From: Oceanococcus sp. HetDA_MAG_MS8
Lineage (GTDB): Bacteria > Pseudomonadota > Gammaproteobacteria > Nevskiales > Oceanococcaceae
Length of the DNA: 64,000 bases
NCBI GenBank assembly: GCA_019192445.1
Contig: JAHCMK010000002.1
Location: 310,001 to 374,000, forward strand
Reading direction: 5' to 3'
A program made the position numbers and the translations under genes. Below the pieces are notes generated by a model, which saw nothing but the letters and a program-made list of their open reading frames with translations, did no database searches and was not told the DNA's origin. Shown here one piece after another: positions 24,459-34,175 of this stretch. Each line of letters opens with the position of its first letter. Within the stretch, counting starts at the first letter, position 1.

Positions 24459-25391
24459 ATGACGGGCGTAGCCATGGTGTACCACCCGAATTACTCGCAG
24501 GTAATTCTTCCAGAAAAACACCGTTTCCCCATGACCAAGTTCGCTCTACTGCACGCCCACCTGCTGGAGCACAAGGTGATTCGGAGCGAGCAACTGGTGC
24601 AGCCCGCCCCCGCCCCTACCGAGCTACTGGAATTGGCGCACTGCCCCCACTACCTGCAACGATTTTTCGCCGGCGAGCTGGACGCAGCCGCAGTACGTCG
24701 CCAAGGCTTGCCCTGGTCGCCCGCCTTGGTGCAGCGCTCGGTCACCGCCGTGGGCGGCACCGTAGAAACGGTGCGCCAAGCACTCCATAATGGCCTCGCC
24801 TGCCACTTAGCCGGCGGCACCCATCATGCGCATCGCGATTTTGGCGCCGGATACTGCTTGCTCAACGATTTAGCCGTGGCGGCGTTGTGGGCGGTTGAAA
24901 CGCAGCAGATAAAGCGTGTGCTCATTGTGGACTGCGATGTTCATCAGGGGGATGGCACGGCGCGCATCCTCGAACAGCGACCGGAGGTGTTCACCTTGTC
25001 CTTGCACGCGCAAAAAAATTTCCCGGCTCGCAAGGCGCAGAGCGACTTGGATGTCCCCCTCGACAATGGCCTCAGTGACACCGGGTACCTCCAAGCCTTA
25101 CAGCAGGCGCTGGAAGGGGTACTCCAAGACTTTGACCCTGAGCTGGTCATTTACGATGCTGGTGCAGACGTGCACGCCGACGATCGGCTGGGCTTGCTTG
25201 AGCTCAGCGACGCCGGCGTGCAGGCTCGCGATCGGTATGTGATTCGTTGCTGTTTAGAGCGCAGCCTGCCCGTGGCCTGCGTGATTGGCGGCGGTTATGA
25301 CAACAATGTGGAGCGGCTGGCAGCCCGCCATGGCCTGCTGCATCGCAGCGCCATGGCTGAATGGCGTTTACACCAGGGTTGGGCTGCATAA
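24459..25391 (+). CDS. Histone deacetylase family protein (class II-like / AcuC-type)
   Basis: 310-residue zinc amidohydrolase of the arginase/deacetylase fold. Bacterial members remove acetyl groups from proteins, polyamines or small molecules. Zn and catalytic residues are visible: GGTHHAH (His pair), DCDVHQGDGT (Asp and His ligands), and YDAGADVHADDRLG (second Asp ligand). The N-terminus MVYHPNYSQVILPEKHRFPM is typical of the group. GAGGAG six bases upstream of the ATG at 24459 supports the start. Lone gene between the kinase and the lipocalin. Confidence 0.9.
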   Translation: MTGVAMVYHPNYSQVILPEKHRFPMTKFALLHAHLLEHKVIRSEQLVQPAPAPTELLELAHCPHYLQRFFAGELDAAAVRRQGLPWSPALVQRSVTAVGGTVETVRQALHNGLACHLAGGTHHAHRDFGAGYCLLNDLAVAALWAVETQQIKRVLIVDCDVHQGDGTARILEQRPEVFTLSLHAQKNFPARKAQSDLDVPLDNGLSDTGYLQALQQALEGVLQDFDPELVIYDAGADVHADDRLGLLELSDAGVQARDRYVIRCCLERSLPVACVIGGGYDNNVERLAARHGLLHRSAMAEWRLHQGWAA

Positions 25392-25446
25392 CGCCGAGCT
25401 GTTGCCCCAGGAAAGCAACATCCGTGGGCGGAGTTATCTCAGGAAC

Positions 25447-26004
25447 TTAACGCGGGGGCCGTGGCTCAGCCTCTGGCCATTGCTGAGGGTGCTTGCGCAG
25501 GTCATCCAGGTTGTAGCCCATGTCGGCTATGCGCTGCACCCAGTCCTGATACTGCTGCGCACTCAGCTCTGGCTGGCGGGCCATCAACCACACATAGTCG
25601 CGCTTGTTGCGCCCGATGATCGTGATGCCCTGCTCCACATCCAGAGCGGAGATGATGTATTCCGCGCGAAACGGCCAAATGAATTGCATGCCCCATTCCG
25701 CATTACCGGTATTCGGTACCACCTTGGCGTTGGGGGTGTAGGTTTTGAGCGGACCACCGAAGCCACCTTTGCGAAAGCGATAGGTCGTGAGGATGCGGCC
25801 ATCATCCCCCAGGCGATAGTGTTCGACCCCGTTATAGGCCTCACCCTCGCCCGGTGGCGGAATGTGGGCAATGACATACCAAGCGCCCATAAAGGCATCC
25901 AGGTCAACGCTAGACGCTTGAGCAATGGGCTCTCGGCCGGCTCCACCCGAAAGGCTGGCACAAGCCTGCAATAGAACTAGGGTCATAAGGGCAAGAGCAC
26001 GCAT
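25447..26004 (-). CDS. Lipocalin family lipoprotein (Blc-like)
   Basis: 185-residue outer-membrane lipoprotein of the bacterial lipocalin family, which binds fatty acids or lysophospholipids. The leader MRALALMTLVLLQAC ends in a lipobox (L-Q-A-C). LDAFMGAWYVIAHIP carries the lipocalin GxW motif, and NKRDYVWLMARQPELS is the conserved third block. The frame is open upstream to 26040, but the ATG at 26004 gives a normal signal peptide. Convergent with the deacetylase gene. Confidence 0.85.
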   Translation of the reverse strand: MRALALMTLVLLQACASLSGGAGREPIAQASSVDLDAFMGAWYVIAHIPPPGEGEAYNGVEHYRLGDDGRILTTYRFRKGGFGGPLKTYTPNAKVVPNTGNAEWGMQFIWPFRAEYIISALDVEQGITIIGRNKRDYVWLMARQPELSAQQYQDWVQRIADMGYNLDDLRKHPQQWPEAEPRPPR

Positions 26005-26093
26005 AAGCACACACCGGGAAGAGAAGAGTGTGCAGACCAATATCGCAGAATCTTCCGCCGTGGATGCACGAGCATCGCTGCGGACATGAGCGA

Positions 26094-26363
26094 CTAGGCG
26101 CTGAGCAGAGGGTCGAGCTGGCCCTTGGCGTCTAGCGCGAACAGATCTGTCGCCCCACCCACATGGGTGTCGCCAATAAAAATTTGCGGCACGGTGTGGC
26201 CCCCATTGGCCCGCTGACGCATCTCAGCGGCAAGCTCCGGGCGGCCACTGATTTCTATTTCCTCGTAGCTCAGCCCTTTTTGGGCAAACAAGCGCTTGGC
26301 CGCCACACAAAAAGGACAGGTGGCTTTGCTGTACATGAGGATTTTTTTAGAAGCAGCAGACAT
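26094..26363 (-). CDS. grxC: Glutaredoxin 3
   Basis: 89-residue cytoplasmic glutathione-dependent thiol-disulfide oxidoreductase. The dithiol active site CPFC lies in MYSKATCPFCVAAKRL. The cis-Pro loop HTVPQIFIGDTHVGG and GGATDLFAL, which bind glutathione, are intact. Length matches the family. The frame continues upstream but the ATG at 26363 matches glutaredoxin starts. gshA and gshB, which make its reductant, are at 48.7-50.9 kb. Confidence 0.93.
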   Translation of the reverse strand: MSAASKKILMYSKATCPFCVAAKRLFAQKGLSYEEIEISGRPELAAEMRQRANGGHTVPQIFIGDTHVGGATDLFALDAKGQLDPLLSA

Positions 26364-26564
26364 CAACAATTCAAGGGCATAACAGATGAATGAGTGAGAG
26401 CAAGGCACATGCCAAAGCCTTGGCAGCAGCCCGTACGCCCTCCCGGAATGTATGCGCGCCATCGCTGGCGCCGCGCCATACCAATGGCTGCGCACGAGTG
26501 GCATTGCCTCAGAGTAACGGCCGGCCTGCAAACGCCCTCTGGCAGTGCGCGCCAGCGCAGCGGG

Positions 26565-27077
26565 CTAGGTCGCCGTCACAAACACGGTATTGGCGCCTTT
26601 AACAATAGCACCCAGCGCCAAAGCCCACAGCCCGCAGGCGGCGAGATCCAGCGCGGTGTAGCGCCAGCGCGGAAACTCGCTCAAGCCCAGCAGGGCTGGA
26701 ATCAGGCTGCGAATAGCCGGAATGAAGCGGCCAATAAAAATGGCCGCACTGCCATAACGGCGCACCAATCCTTCTGCCTGCTCTAACTTGCCTCGGTAGC
26801 GGCGCACGAAACGCAGCTCATGAATCCCTGGCCCCACGGCCCGCCCGACGTAATAGCCCACGTGGTCACCCAGGCTGGAGCCCAACAAGGCCAGGGGAAC
26901 CATGGCCTCTAGGCCCGCCCAACCATTGGCATAAATGATGGAACAGGCGATGACCAAAAATAAACTGGAGACAAACAGCCCAATGCCAATGCAGGTTTCC
27001 ATAAAGGCAAACAGCGGCACCAGCAGCAACGCCGATTCCTGGTTGCGCTCCAACCAGGCCAGAAGCATGTCGGTCAT
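26565..27077 (-). CDS. DedA family (VTT domain) membrane protein
   Basis: 170-residue inner-membrane protein of the DedA superfamily, now linked to phospholipid and undecaprenyl-phosphate flipping. FAFMETCIGIGLFVSSLF and LLGSSLGDHVGYYVGRAVG are the first VTT block. FIGRFIPAIRSLIPALLG is the diagnostic FxxRFxPxxR motif, and two further helices end the chain. Somewhat short for the family (about 200). GGAACC precedes the ATG at moderate spacing. It is separated from the next gene by element C and related repeat sequence. Confidence 0.88.
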   Translation of the reverse strand: MTDMLLAWLERNQESALLLVPLFAFMETCIGIGLFVSSLFLVIACSIIYANGWAGLEAMVPLALLGSSLGDHVGYYVGRAVGPGIHELRFVRRYRGKLEQAEGLVRRYGSAAIFIGRFIPAIRSLIPALLGLSEFPRWRYTALDLAACGLWALALGAIVKGANTVFVTAT

Positions 27078-27408
27078 GGGGGTTCCTTTATCAAGGCCAA
27101 GTCAGTGCCGCCGTGCGGCTCAGACTACCTTCGCGCCCCTCATAAAAACAGATGCAGGCGCAGTCCACAGACGATATGTGCGCCCATCTCATCATTCCCT
27201 GAGAGCACCACTGCTGGGTCAAGCCTCAAGCCGCAGCAGCCCGGAAACATGGCAGAGAGCACTGATTGAGTCCGCGAACGCAGCGATCTGCATCGCCGCC
27301 GGAGCGCAGAAAGCGCAGCCTATCGGCCATATGTGAGCCCATCTCATCACTCTTTGGGAGCACCGCCGGCGATGCAGATCGCAAGTGCAGCGAGTCAAGC
27401 AGTGCTCT
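27078..27408. other. Non-coding gap filled by palindromic repeat sequence
   Basis: 331 bases with no gene. Most of it is repeat: element C (27254-27410) and, at about 27175-27245, a degenerate partial copy of its central and right part in the same orientation. The shared blocks are ATATGTG, CCCATCTCATCA and GAGCACC. Confidence 0.75.
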
Positions 27409-27410
27409 CT
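27254..27410. repeat. Palindromic non-coding element C (157 bp, long hairpin)
   Basis: Termini AGAGAGCACTG (27254-27264) and CAGTGCTCTCT (27400-27410) are perfect inverted repeats. Inside, CGATCTGCATCGCCG on the left and CGGCGATGCAGATCG on the right pair exactly over 15 bp, and the intervening arms pair with few mismatches. The central segment shares CGCCGCCGGAGCGCAG and ATATGTGAG with element B. The right end abuts the stop codon of the gene at 27409. Same family as A and B, different termini. Confidence 0.85.
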
Positions 27411-27867
27411 ACAGGTCTTGTAGTTCTTCGGCGTCCCTGACCACCCGCATCGCCTCCTTGGCCTCGGTACTGGCCAGGTGAGCAAATAACTCCGCCGTAG
27501 CCACACTCGGAGCACGGTCTTTCAGTTCGTTGTAATAGCGCACCAGGGCCTCGTGGTAGCGCACGGCCAAGTCCACTAGCTGGGCGAGATCTAAGCTGGG
27601 CAGTGTTTGCTTAAGAGCTTCCGGTGATAGAGGCAAATTAAGTTCTGGCGGAGATTGATACCAGGTTTGCGCAACGGCTTGCGGCGCATCCGCTTCATAT
27701 CGAGCCAGGGCTTGGGCCTGGGCCGCTTCATGCCCGGCCAAGTAATCAAGCAGCATTTTGAGGCGTGGTAAGGCCGACTCTTTGGCGACAGCCTGATAAC
27801 GCTCGCTCAACTCCTGGTGAAACACTTGCGTACTGTGCAGCACATCGTGGATCTGGGCAAATTGCAT
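27409..27867 (-). CDS. Hypothetical protein with ferritin-like helical layout
   Basis: 152 residues, almost entirely helical and acidic. The first helices (IHDVLHSTQVFHQELSERYQ and LKMLLDYLAGHEAAQAQAL) show E and H spacing like ferritin-like or rubrerythrin-type domains, and the last helix region (HLASTEAKEAMRVVRDAEE) repeats the pattern, but a full di-iron set cannot be assigned. No signal peptide. Its stop codon overlaps the last bases of element C. Function unknown. Confidence 0.6.
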   Translation of the reverse strand: MQFAQIHDVLHSTQVFHQELSERYQAVAKESALPRLKMLLDYLAGHEAAQAQALARYEADAPQAVAQTWYQSPPELNLPLSPEALKQTLPSLDLAQLVDLAVRYHEALVRYYNELKDRAPSVATAELFAHLASTEAKEAMRVVRDAEELQDL

Positions 27868-27887
27868 GATCGTCGTCTCCGCGGTGA

Positions 27888-27932
27888 AGCAAGAAAACCC
27901 TGAGGGACATAGCCCCCAGGGTTTCCAATGTA
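27888..27932 (-). terminator. Terminator of the porin gene
   Basis: On the minus strand AAACCCTG, a 14-base loop and CAGGGTTT, followed by a short T run (TTTTCTTG). It lies about 90 bases downstream of the porin stop, between it and the ferritin-like gene. Confidence 0.55.
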
Positions 27933-28020
27933 GCCATCACTGTCAGGCGCCTGCTTGACTTGCGTCAAGCGCCGGGCTCACCGTTCCGTTTAGATGTTCG
28001 CAGCGATGTCCCTCTGCGGC

Positions 28021-29304
28021 CTACAGGAAGATATGGGTTTGCAGGCGAATTTGGCTCAGGCTGTTGTTATCGCCAAAGTCCGTAATGGCCCCTTCGCGAA
28101 TATCGTTCTCAATACGGTGGTATTCCAGCGTGATCTTGGCGTGATGCCCGTTTAGGAAGTAGTTCACGCCGATATCGGTGGAACGCACGGTTTCGTCCCA
28201 GCCATCGTAATCGGCATTTTGCAGCGCGATGTAGGGCATGAATTTGGAGCCGGGGAACTTGTAGCCCAGGTGGCCGTAGAAGGTGGTCCCCGTACCAGCC
28301 CAGCGGCTGACAAAGTCGTCGCCATAGTCGAACTGAATCACCGACGCGTAAGCATTTAGGCAATCATCCCCGCGCAGTGGCCGGTCCATGAAAAAGTCCA
28401 GCGCGTAGTGGCTGACATTCTCGTGGTCTTGAGCCACATTGTTGTACATACCATCAGGATGCAGGAAGAACCCGGCCCCGACGCCCATCACGTTCTTTTT
28501 GCCCAGGTAGGTGCCCACTTGGTAGGGCAGCTTGGTGGACTCTTTATCGGCGAATTGATAGCGGAAATAGCCCTCGTAGATCATCCGACCCACGGTATCG
28601 CCGGACTCATCAGGCTGATCGAAGCCGTTATACGTTCGGGTGGTGTTCACACTACCGTCCTGCAGAAAACCGCTTTGGATGCCGTTTCTGGCCGGGTTAT
28701 TCACCGCCACACGGTAGTCGAAGTTGCCAATTTGGCCTTTGGCATACACGCCCATGGCGCGCGCGAACTGGTCGGTCACCGCCAGGTTATGCCAGTGCAC
28801 AAAAGGCCGCGGGTTATCCATGGTCATAAAGTTCAGCGTGCTGGCGTTGGACAAGCGAGTGAGTCCCTTCCAGTAGTGCAGACCGGTACCGATGTACAAG
28901 GAGTTGTCGTCCGACACCTTGAACTCGCCCCAGGCATCGTGCAGGAATAACTGCGAGGAATCTCCGTTGTTGCCCAGGCTGGTCATGTTGCCCGGCGTGA
29001 GGTTGTTCAAACCGAAGTGGGTCAAGATCAAGAAACGCGAGGAAATCTGCGCATAAGCCAGCACCCTTGACCGCCGCGCAAAGGATTCCAGCTGGAAATT
29101 GGAGTCGTCATCGAGGTTGTTGGTTTGAGCCCACTGCTGATGCCAGAGGATGAACCGCACATACTTTTTCCCGTCTTCAGACAGGTTGAGTTTTAAAGGT
29201 TTATAAGCGTGGTCCTCGCTGTCTTCCGACATCGCGTGAACCCAAGGGGACGCCGATAAAAGCAGGCCGGCAACGCCGCCCACAACGGCAGAACGAATAC
29301 GCAT
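28021..29304 (-). CDS. Outer-membrane porin-like beta-barrel protein
   Basis: 427-residue exported protein. The signal peptide (SAVVGGVAGLLLSASPWVHA) is followed by a long alternation of aromatic and polar strands, for example YVRFILWHQQWAQ, SSRFLILTHFGLNN, NSLYIGTGLHYWKG, HAKITLEYHRIE, ending in LSQIRLQTHIFL. A terminal aromatic/leucine residue is usual for outer-membrane barrels. The exact porin family is not recognised. GGGAG eight bases before the ATG at 29304 sets the start. Monocistronic, with its own terminator. Confidence 0.78.
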   Translation of the reverse strand: MRIRSAVVGGVAGLLLSASPWVHAMSEDSEDHAYKPLKLNLSEDGKKYVRFILWHQQWAQTNNLDDDSNFQLESFARRSRVLAYAQISSRFLILTHFGLNNLTPGNMTSLGNNGDSSQLFLHDAWGEFKVSDDNSLYIGTGLHYWKGLTRLSNASTLNFMTMDNPRPFVHWHNLAVTDQFARAMGVYAKGQIGNFDYRVAVNNPARNGIQSGFLQDGSVNTTRTYNGFDQPDESGDTVGRMIYEGYFRYQFADKESTKLPYQVGTYLGKKNVMGVGAGFFLHPDGMYNNVAQDHENVSHYALDFFMDRPLRGDDCLNAYASVIQFDYGDDFVSRWAGTGTTFYGHLGYKFPGSKFMPYIALQNADYDGWDETVRSTDIGVNYFLNGHHAKITLEYHRIENDIREGAITDFGDNNSLSQIRLQTHIFL

Positions 29305-29675
29305 GTTGTTGTCTCCCAAAGCGGACTGTTCTTCGGGGTGCATTGGCCACCCCGATGTTGACTGCAGTGCCTCAAAAAGGCATCTGAGCGTGGGCTACAA
29401 AGTAGACACCCACCCCGCTTCGGTCTATGCGCATTTGGTCGCAAGACTCTGGTCGAATACGCCTTCAAGGCACATTCAGTAGCCCAACGAATCACACCTT
29501 AGGCGGCGGCTGGGGCCTTGTATGGCAGCCGGCCTGGCCGTCCTCGGCCAGCAAGCGGCGTCACCCCCAGGAGGCGCCACTACAAAAAAGCCGCAGACCC
29601 AGCATAGGTCTGCGGCTTCATGGTCTTGGCGACTGTGACTAGCGAGGGCGTAGCCCCGCAATCACGCGCTGAGGC
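29305..29675. other. Intergenic region: porin promoter side and gcv terminator
   Basis: 371 bases without a supportable gene. The left part must carry the porin promoter (minus strand); no clear -35/-10 pair was identified. The right part holds the gcv operon terminator at 29584-29617. Nothing else recognised. Confidence 0.6.
29584..29617 (-). terminator. Terminator of the gcv operon
   Basis: On the minus strand, perfect stem GCCGCAGACC / GGTCTGCGGC with loop TATGCTG, followed by six T. It lies about 60 bases after the gcvPB stop. Confidence 0.9.
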
Positions 29676-31136
29676 TTAAGCCTCAGGCGTGTAGGTCAGA
29701 TCCAACTGCCGGGCGGCACGCACATCATCCAGGCGGCGGACCGGCTGGGTGTAAGGGGCGCCCTTCACCTTCTCGATGTCGGCCTGAGCCTCTTCGTAGA
29801 TGGTTTCCATGGCCTCCACAAAAGCATCCAGAGCATCACGCTCTTCGGTTTCGGTGGGCTCAATCAGCAAGCACTCGGGCACCAAGAGCGGGAAGTACAC
29901 CGTGGGCGCGTGGAAGCCGAAGTCCAGCAGGCGCTTGGCCACGTCGGTCGCGGTGAGCGTGAGCTCTTGCTTCTGGCGCTTGAGGGTGACGATGAACTCG
30001 TGGGTAGCCCGTCGCGTGGGGAAGGCCAGATCGAAGCCTTTCTCACGCAGGCGATGCATGAGGTAGTTGGCGTTGAGGGTGGCGAATTCACCCACCTGAC
30101 GCATACCGTCTGCACCCAGCATACGGGCATAGACATAGGCCCGGATCAGCACGCCGGCGTTGCCCTGGAAGGCCGACAGACGGCCGATGGACTGCGGACG
30201 CTCGTCCTGATCGGCAAAGCGGTATTGCTCACCGTCTTGCACCACCAGCGGGGTAGGCAGGAAGGGCTCCAGACGGGCTGACACACCCACAGCGCCGGCA
30301 CCTGGGCCACCACCGCCATGCGGCGTGGAGAAGGTCTTGTGCAGGTTCATGTGGATGACGTCAAAGCCCATGTCGCCGGGGCGGACCTGACCCAGGATGG
30401 CGTTGAGGTTGGCGCCATCGTAGTAGAGCAAGCCACCGGCTTCGTGCACCTTGGCGGCAATTTCTTCAATACGGCGCTCGAACACTCCCAGCGTGGAGGG
30501 GTTGGTGAGCATGATGCCGGCGGTCTGCGGGCCCAGAGCGGCTTCCAAGGCCTCGAAATCCACATCGCCTTCGGCGTTAGTGGGAATTTCGCGCACTTTC
30601 ATACCGCACTGAATGGCGGTGGCCGGGTTGGTACCGTGAGCCGCATCGGGCACGATGATTTCGTTGCGCGCATGGTCGCCGCGGGCATCGTGATAGGCAC
30701 GGATCATGGCCACACCGGCCAACTCGCCCTGGGCGCCGGCCATGGGGGTGAGCGAGACGGCTTTCATCCCGGTCACCGACTTGAGCATTTCCTGCAGCTC
30801 AAACATGCAGGTCAGAAAGCCTTGGCTGTGCTCGGGCGGCGCCAGGGGATGACGGTGCAGAAACTCAGGCAGCATGGCCAGGCTGTTACAGGCCCGCGGG
30901 TTGTACTTCATCGTGCACGAACCCAGGGGGTAGAAGTGCGTATCGATGGAGAAGTTGAGCTGCGACAGACGGGTGTAATGACGCACGGCCTGCAGCTCGG
31001 AGACTTCCGGCAGCAGGGGCTTGTCGGTGCGGCGCAATTCAGCAGGCAGGTCGGCTGGCAGCTCTTGGGCTTTGGGGGCCTGAGCGGTGGCGTAACGACC
31101 GGGGCTGGTGTGTTCGAAAATCAGGGGTTCAGTCAT
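29676..31136 (-). CDS. gcvPB: Glycine dehydrogenase (decarboxylating) subunit 2
   Basis: 486-residue beta subunit of the two-subunit P protein, which decarboxylates glycine with PLP and passes the aminomethyl group to GcvH. The PLP-binding Lys lies in [17 protein letters not shown]. Other conserved blocks are [34 protein letters not shown] and [10 protein letters not shown]. The frame is open to 31268, but the ATG at 31136, with GGAG eight bases upstream, is the family start. It follows gcvPA by 26 bases and ends the operon. Confidence 0.95.
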   Translation of the reverse strand: MTEPLIFEHTSPGRYATAQAPKAQELPADLPAELRRTDKPLLPEVSELQAVRHYTRLSQLNFSIDTHFYPLGSCTMKYNPRACNSLAMLPEFLHRHPLAPPEHSQGFLTCMFELQEMLKSVTGMKAVSLTPMAGAQGELAGVAMIRAYHDARGDHARNEIIVPDAAHGTNPATAIQCGMKVREIPTNAEGDVDFEALEAALGPQTAGIMLTNPSTLGVFERRIEEIAAKVHEAGGLLYYDGANLNAILGQVRPGDMGFDVIHMNLHKTFSTPHGGGGPGAGAVGVSARLEPFLPTPLVVQDGEQYRFADQDERPQSIGRLSAFQGNAGVLIRAYVYARMLGADGMRQVGEFATLNANYLMHRLREKGFDLAFPTRRATHEFIVTLKRQKQELTLTATDVAKRLLDFGFHAPTVYFPLLVPECLLIEPTETEERDALDAFVEAMETIYEEAQADIEKVKGAPYTQPVRRLDDVRAARQLDLTYTPEA

Positions 31137-31162
31137 GGTTCGACTCCAGTGTGCTCGCGCGC

Positions 31163-32524
31163 TCAGGCGGCCAGAATGTCGCGCAGGGCATCGGCGTAGG
31201 CAGCGATGTCGGCGTCGGTTTTGGTTTCGGTGGCGCAGACCACCAGGGCGTTTTCCAGACCCGGCCAATGCGGGGCCAGATCAAAACCGCCGATGATGTT
31301 GCGCGCGCTCAATGCCGCGAGCACCTCTTTGGCCGGGCGCGGCAGGCGCAGCGTGGCCTCGTGGCCATAGCTACCGTTGAAGACCACTTCCACGCCGGGG
31401 ATTGCGGTGAGCGCCGCCACCAGCTTGCGGGTGTTGTGCAGGCTGGCCGTAGCCACATTGGCCAGGCCCTGCGGCCCCAGCAGGCTCATGTAGATGGTGC
31501 TGGCTGTCACCACCAGACCCTGGTTGGTGCAGATATTCGAGGTGGCCTTGGCGCGGCGAATATGCTGCTCGCGCGCTTGCAAGGTGAGCGCGAAACCGGG
31601 GGTGCCGTCGAGGTCGACGGTACGCCCCACGATGCGCCCGGGAATCTGCCGCACATAGGCTTGCTTGGCGCAGAGGAAGCCGTAATAAGGCCCGCCCGAA
31701 GACAGCGGCGCACCCAGCGGTTGGCCATCACCACAGGCGATGTCGGCACCGTCTTTGCCCCACTGGCCCGGCGGCTTGATGACGCTGGCCAGGGTGGGGT
31801 TGACCACGGCAATGGACAAGGCACCATTCGCAGCGGCCCAGTCGGTGAGGGCGTCCACAGGCTCGAACTGGCCAAAGACGTTGGGCTGCGGAACCACCAC
31901 GGCGGTCACGTCGGTGCCCGCATGGGCCTCCAGGCCGCTCAGGTCGGTGGTGCCGGTGGCCGCATCCATGGGCAGGGTCACGAACTCGAAACCCTGCATG
32001 GCGCAGATGGCATGCACGCAGTCACGGTAGTACGGATGCAGGGTTTCCGGCATCAGCACTTTGAGCGACTTGGACTTGCGGTTAGCCCGACCGGCCATCA
32101 GCACGGCCTCAGCCAAACCCGAGGCGCCGTCGTACAAGGAGGCATTCGAGACCTCCATGCCCATCAGGCTGGCCATCATGGTTTGATATTCGTAGATCAG
32201 CTGCAGGGAACCCTGGCTGGCCTCGCCCTGGTAGGGCGTATAGGCGCTGTAGAACTCGCCACGGGTGGTGATCTGCCACACGGCGGCGGGTACGTGATGC
32301 TCGTAGGCGCCCGCACCGACAAAGTTCAGCGGCATGCCATCCTGGCTGGCGCGCTCATTCATCAGACGGGTGATTTCCATTTCCGAGAGCTGCGGAGGAA
32401 TACCAACCAGCTCGCGCACCCGCAGGTGCGGCGGAATTTCGTCAAACAGGGCATCCGTAGAATCCACCCCACAGACCTTGAGCATGGCCTGGGTGTCTTC
32501 CGGGGTATGGGGGATAAAGGGCAT
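31163..32524 (-). CDS. gcvPA: Glycine dehydrogenase (decarboxylating) subunit 1
   Basis: 453-residue alpha subunit of the two-subunit P protein of the glycine cleavage system. [20 protein letters not shown] is the typical N-terminus, followed by [56 protein letters not shown], and the QALRTREQHIRR-like block [20 protein letters not shown]. It lies 131 bases after gcvH, a gap that contains a GC hairpin, and just before gcvPB. GGAG precedes the ATG. Confidence 0.95.
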   Translation of the reverse strand: MPFIPHTPEDTQAMLKVCGVDSTDALFDEIPPHLRVRELVGIPPQLSEMEITRLMNERASQDGMPLNFVGAGAYEHHVPAAVWQITTRGEFYSAYTPYQGEASQGSLQLIYEYQTMMASLMGMEVSNASLYDGASGLAEAVLMAGRANRKSKSLKVLMPETLHPYYRDCVHAICAMQGFEFVTLPMDAATGTTDLSGLEAHAGTDVTAVVVPQPNVFGQFEPVDALTDWAAANGALSIAVVNPTLASVIKPPGQWGKDGADIACGDGQPLGAPLSSGGPYYGFLCAKQAYVRQIPGRIVGRTVDLDGTPGFALTLQAREQHIRRAKATSNICTNQGLVVTASTIYMSLLGPQGLANVATASLHNTRKLVAALTAIPGVEVVFNGSYGHEATLRLPRPAKEVLAALSARNIIGGFDLAPHWPGLENALVVCATETKTDADIAAYADALRDILAA

Positions 32525-32565
32525 GACTACGACTCCAAGGGAGAAGGCTCCCGGCAGAGCGAACA

Positions 32566-32591
32566 GAAAATCCCGGCCAAAGCCGGGCCAA
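32566..32591 (-). terminator. Intercistronic hairpin between gcvH and gcvPA
   Basis: On the minus strand GCCCGGC-TTTG-GCCGGG followed by ATTTTCTG. The T run is weak, so it may cause partial termination or protect mRNA ends, lowering P-protein relative to T and H, rather than stop transcription. Confidence 0.4.
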
Positions 32592-32655
32592 AATTAAGTA
32601 GCTGCGCCGCTAGAACAATGCGGGGGAGGCCGCGCAGCCACTGTGACCGCTTTCT

Positions 32656-33042
32656 TTAGCCGTTCTCGGCGACGAATTTGGCGTAGGCGTCGGCATCCAG
32701 CAGTTCGGCACCCTCAAGGGTTCCTTTGAGCTTGAACAACCAGCCTTTTTGGTAGGGGTCTTCGTTGATGGCTTCCGGAGCGTCGGCCAGCTCTTCATTG
32801 ACCGCAACCACTTCGCCGGCCACCGGCGCATACACATCGGAGGCGGCTTTGACCGACTCCACTACGGCGCAGGCGTCGCCAGCAGCGAGGTCGGCGCCCA
32901 CATCCGGCACTTCCACGAAGACTAGGTCACCCAGGGCATCCTGGGCGTGATCGCTAATCCCCACGGTCAGGGTGCCATCGTCTTCCGCGCGCACCCATTC
33001 ATGCGACTGGGTGTACTTCAGTTCGGCGGGAATATTCGACAT
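32656..33042 (-). CDS. gcvH: Glycine cleavage system H protein
   Basis: 128-residue lipoyl carrier that shuttles the aminomethyl group between P, T and L proteins. The lipoylated Lys sits in [38 protein letters not shown] is the N-terminal motif and [12 protein letters not shown] the conserved C-terminal one. AGAGG eight bases before the ATG supports the start. 24 bases after gcvT. Confidence 0.96.
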   Translation of the reverse strand: MSNIPAELKYTQSHEWVRAEDDGTLTVGISDHAQDALGDLVFVEVPDVGADLAAGDACAVVESVKAASDVYAPVAGEVVAVNEELADAPEAINEDPYQKGWLFKLKGTLEGAELLDADAYAKFVAENG

Positions 33043-33066
33043 CGACAGTTTCCTCTTAACAGACTT

Positions 33067-34155
33067 TTAGAGTTCGATTTGCGCCTGACCATGGCGCACG
33101 AAGGGGTATTTGACCACACGAGCCGGCACCCGCTTGTTGCGAATTTCAACCTCGACCGTGCCGCTGGTGCCGGCGGGCACACGGGCCAGAGCAATGGAGC
33201 GCTGCAGGGTTGGGGAGAAGCCTCCGCTGGTGATTTCACCCACGCCTGCCTCGGCATGCACGGCTTGATGAGCCCGCAACACGCCACGGCCTTCTAGCAA
33301 TAAGCCCACCATGCGGGGGCGACTGTCTTCGGCGCGGACCGTCGTCAGGGCTTCGCGGCCGACGAAATCACGCTCGACAGGCTCCCAGGCGATGGTCCAG
33401 CCCAGGCCGGCAATCAGCGGGTTGACCGAGTCGTCCATATCCTGACCATACAGAGCCATACCGGCTTCCAGACGCAGGGTATCGCGGCAACCCAGGCCAC
33501 AGGGCTGCACGCCTGCTTGGATCAGCGCTTCCCACACCGCCGGCAGCTCCGCCAAGGGCAAGACCATTTCAAAGCCATCTTCACCGGTGTAGCCGGTGCG
33601 CCCTAACAAGCGCTCGTCGGCCGCCACACAGCGAAAAGGCTTGAGTGCTTGGGCCGCCGCAGTGAGCTGCGCCGGCAGGCCTGCGCTGGCCAAAACATCG
33701 GCGGCTTGAGGCCCTTGCAGAGCCAGCACGCCCAGGTCACGCCGCTGGCGGACCTCTGCGGTGAATGCACTCACCTGTGACTGCATCCAGGCCAGATCTT
33801 TTTCGGCCGTGCCAGCATTAACCACAATGCGGTAGTTCTGCTCGCCCAGGCGATAAACGATGAGATCGTCCACCACACCGGCTTCGGGGTTGAGCATGCA
33901 GGAGTACATGGCCCGGCCGGCGTCAATTTTGGCCACATCATTGGCCAGCAAATGCCGCAGAAAATCGGTGGCCTGGGCTCCGGTCACATCCACGGCGCAC
34001 ATGTGGGACACATCGAACAAGCCGCAGTTCTGCCGCACGGCATGGTGCTCGTCGACTTGGCTGCCGTAATGCAGGGGCATATCCCAGCCGGCAAAGTCCA
34101 CCATTCGGCCGCCCAGGGCCACATGTTGAGAATGTAAGCAGGTTTGTTGAGTCAC
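33067..34155 (-). CDS. gcvT: Aminomethyltransferase (glycine cleavage T protein)
   Basis: 362-residue folate-binding enzyme that releases ammonia from the aminomethyl-H protein and forms methylene-tetrahydrofolate. MVDFAGWDMPLHYGSQVDEH, CGLFDVSHMCAVDVTG, RTGYTGEDGFEMVLP and LRLEAGMALYGQDMDDSVNP are diagnostic, and GEITSGGFSPTLQRSIALA closes the C-terminal domain. Starts at a GTG. First gene of the gcv operon, directly behind the glycine riboswitch. Confidence 0.95.
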   Translation of the reverse strand: MTQQTCLHSQHVALGGRMVDFAGWDMPLHYGSQVDEHHAVRQNCGLFDVSHMCAVDVTGAQATDFLRHLLANDVAKIDAGRAMYSCMLNPEAGVVDDLIVYRLGEQNYRIVVNAGTAEKDLAWMQSQVSAFTAEVRQRRDLGVLALQGPQAADVLASAGLPAQLTAAAQALKPFRCVAADERLLGRTGYTGEDGFEMVLPLAELPAVWEALIQAGVQPCGLGCRDTLRLEAGMALYGQDMDDSVNPLIAGLGWTIAWEPVERDFVGREALTTVRAEDSRPRMVGLLLEGRGVLRAHQAVHAEAGVGEITSGGFSPTLQRSIALARVPAGTSGTVEVEIRNKRVPARVVKYPFVRHGQAQIEL

Positions 34156-34175
34156 GGCGAACCACCATCAAAAAT

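Noticed and set aside
27254-27410. CRISPR-like or tRNA-like structure in the repeat-rich gap
   Set aside because: Only inverted and partial copies, no regularly spaced direct repeats, no cas genes, and no cloverleaf.
31151-32659. 502-codon plus-strand frame opposite gcvPA
   Set aside because: Shadow of gcvPA; no recognisable domain and no ribosome-binding site, while gcvPA is complete on the other strand.
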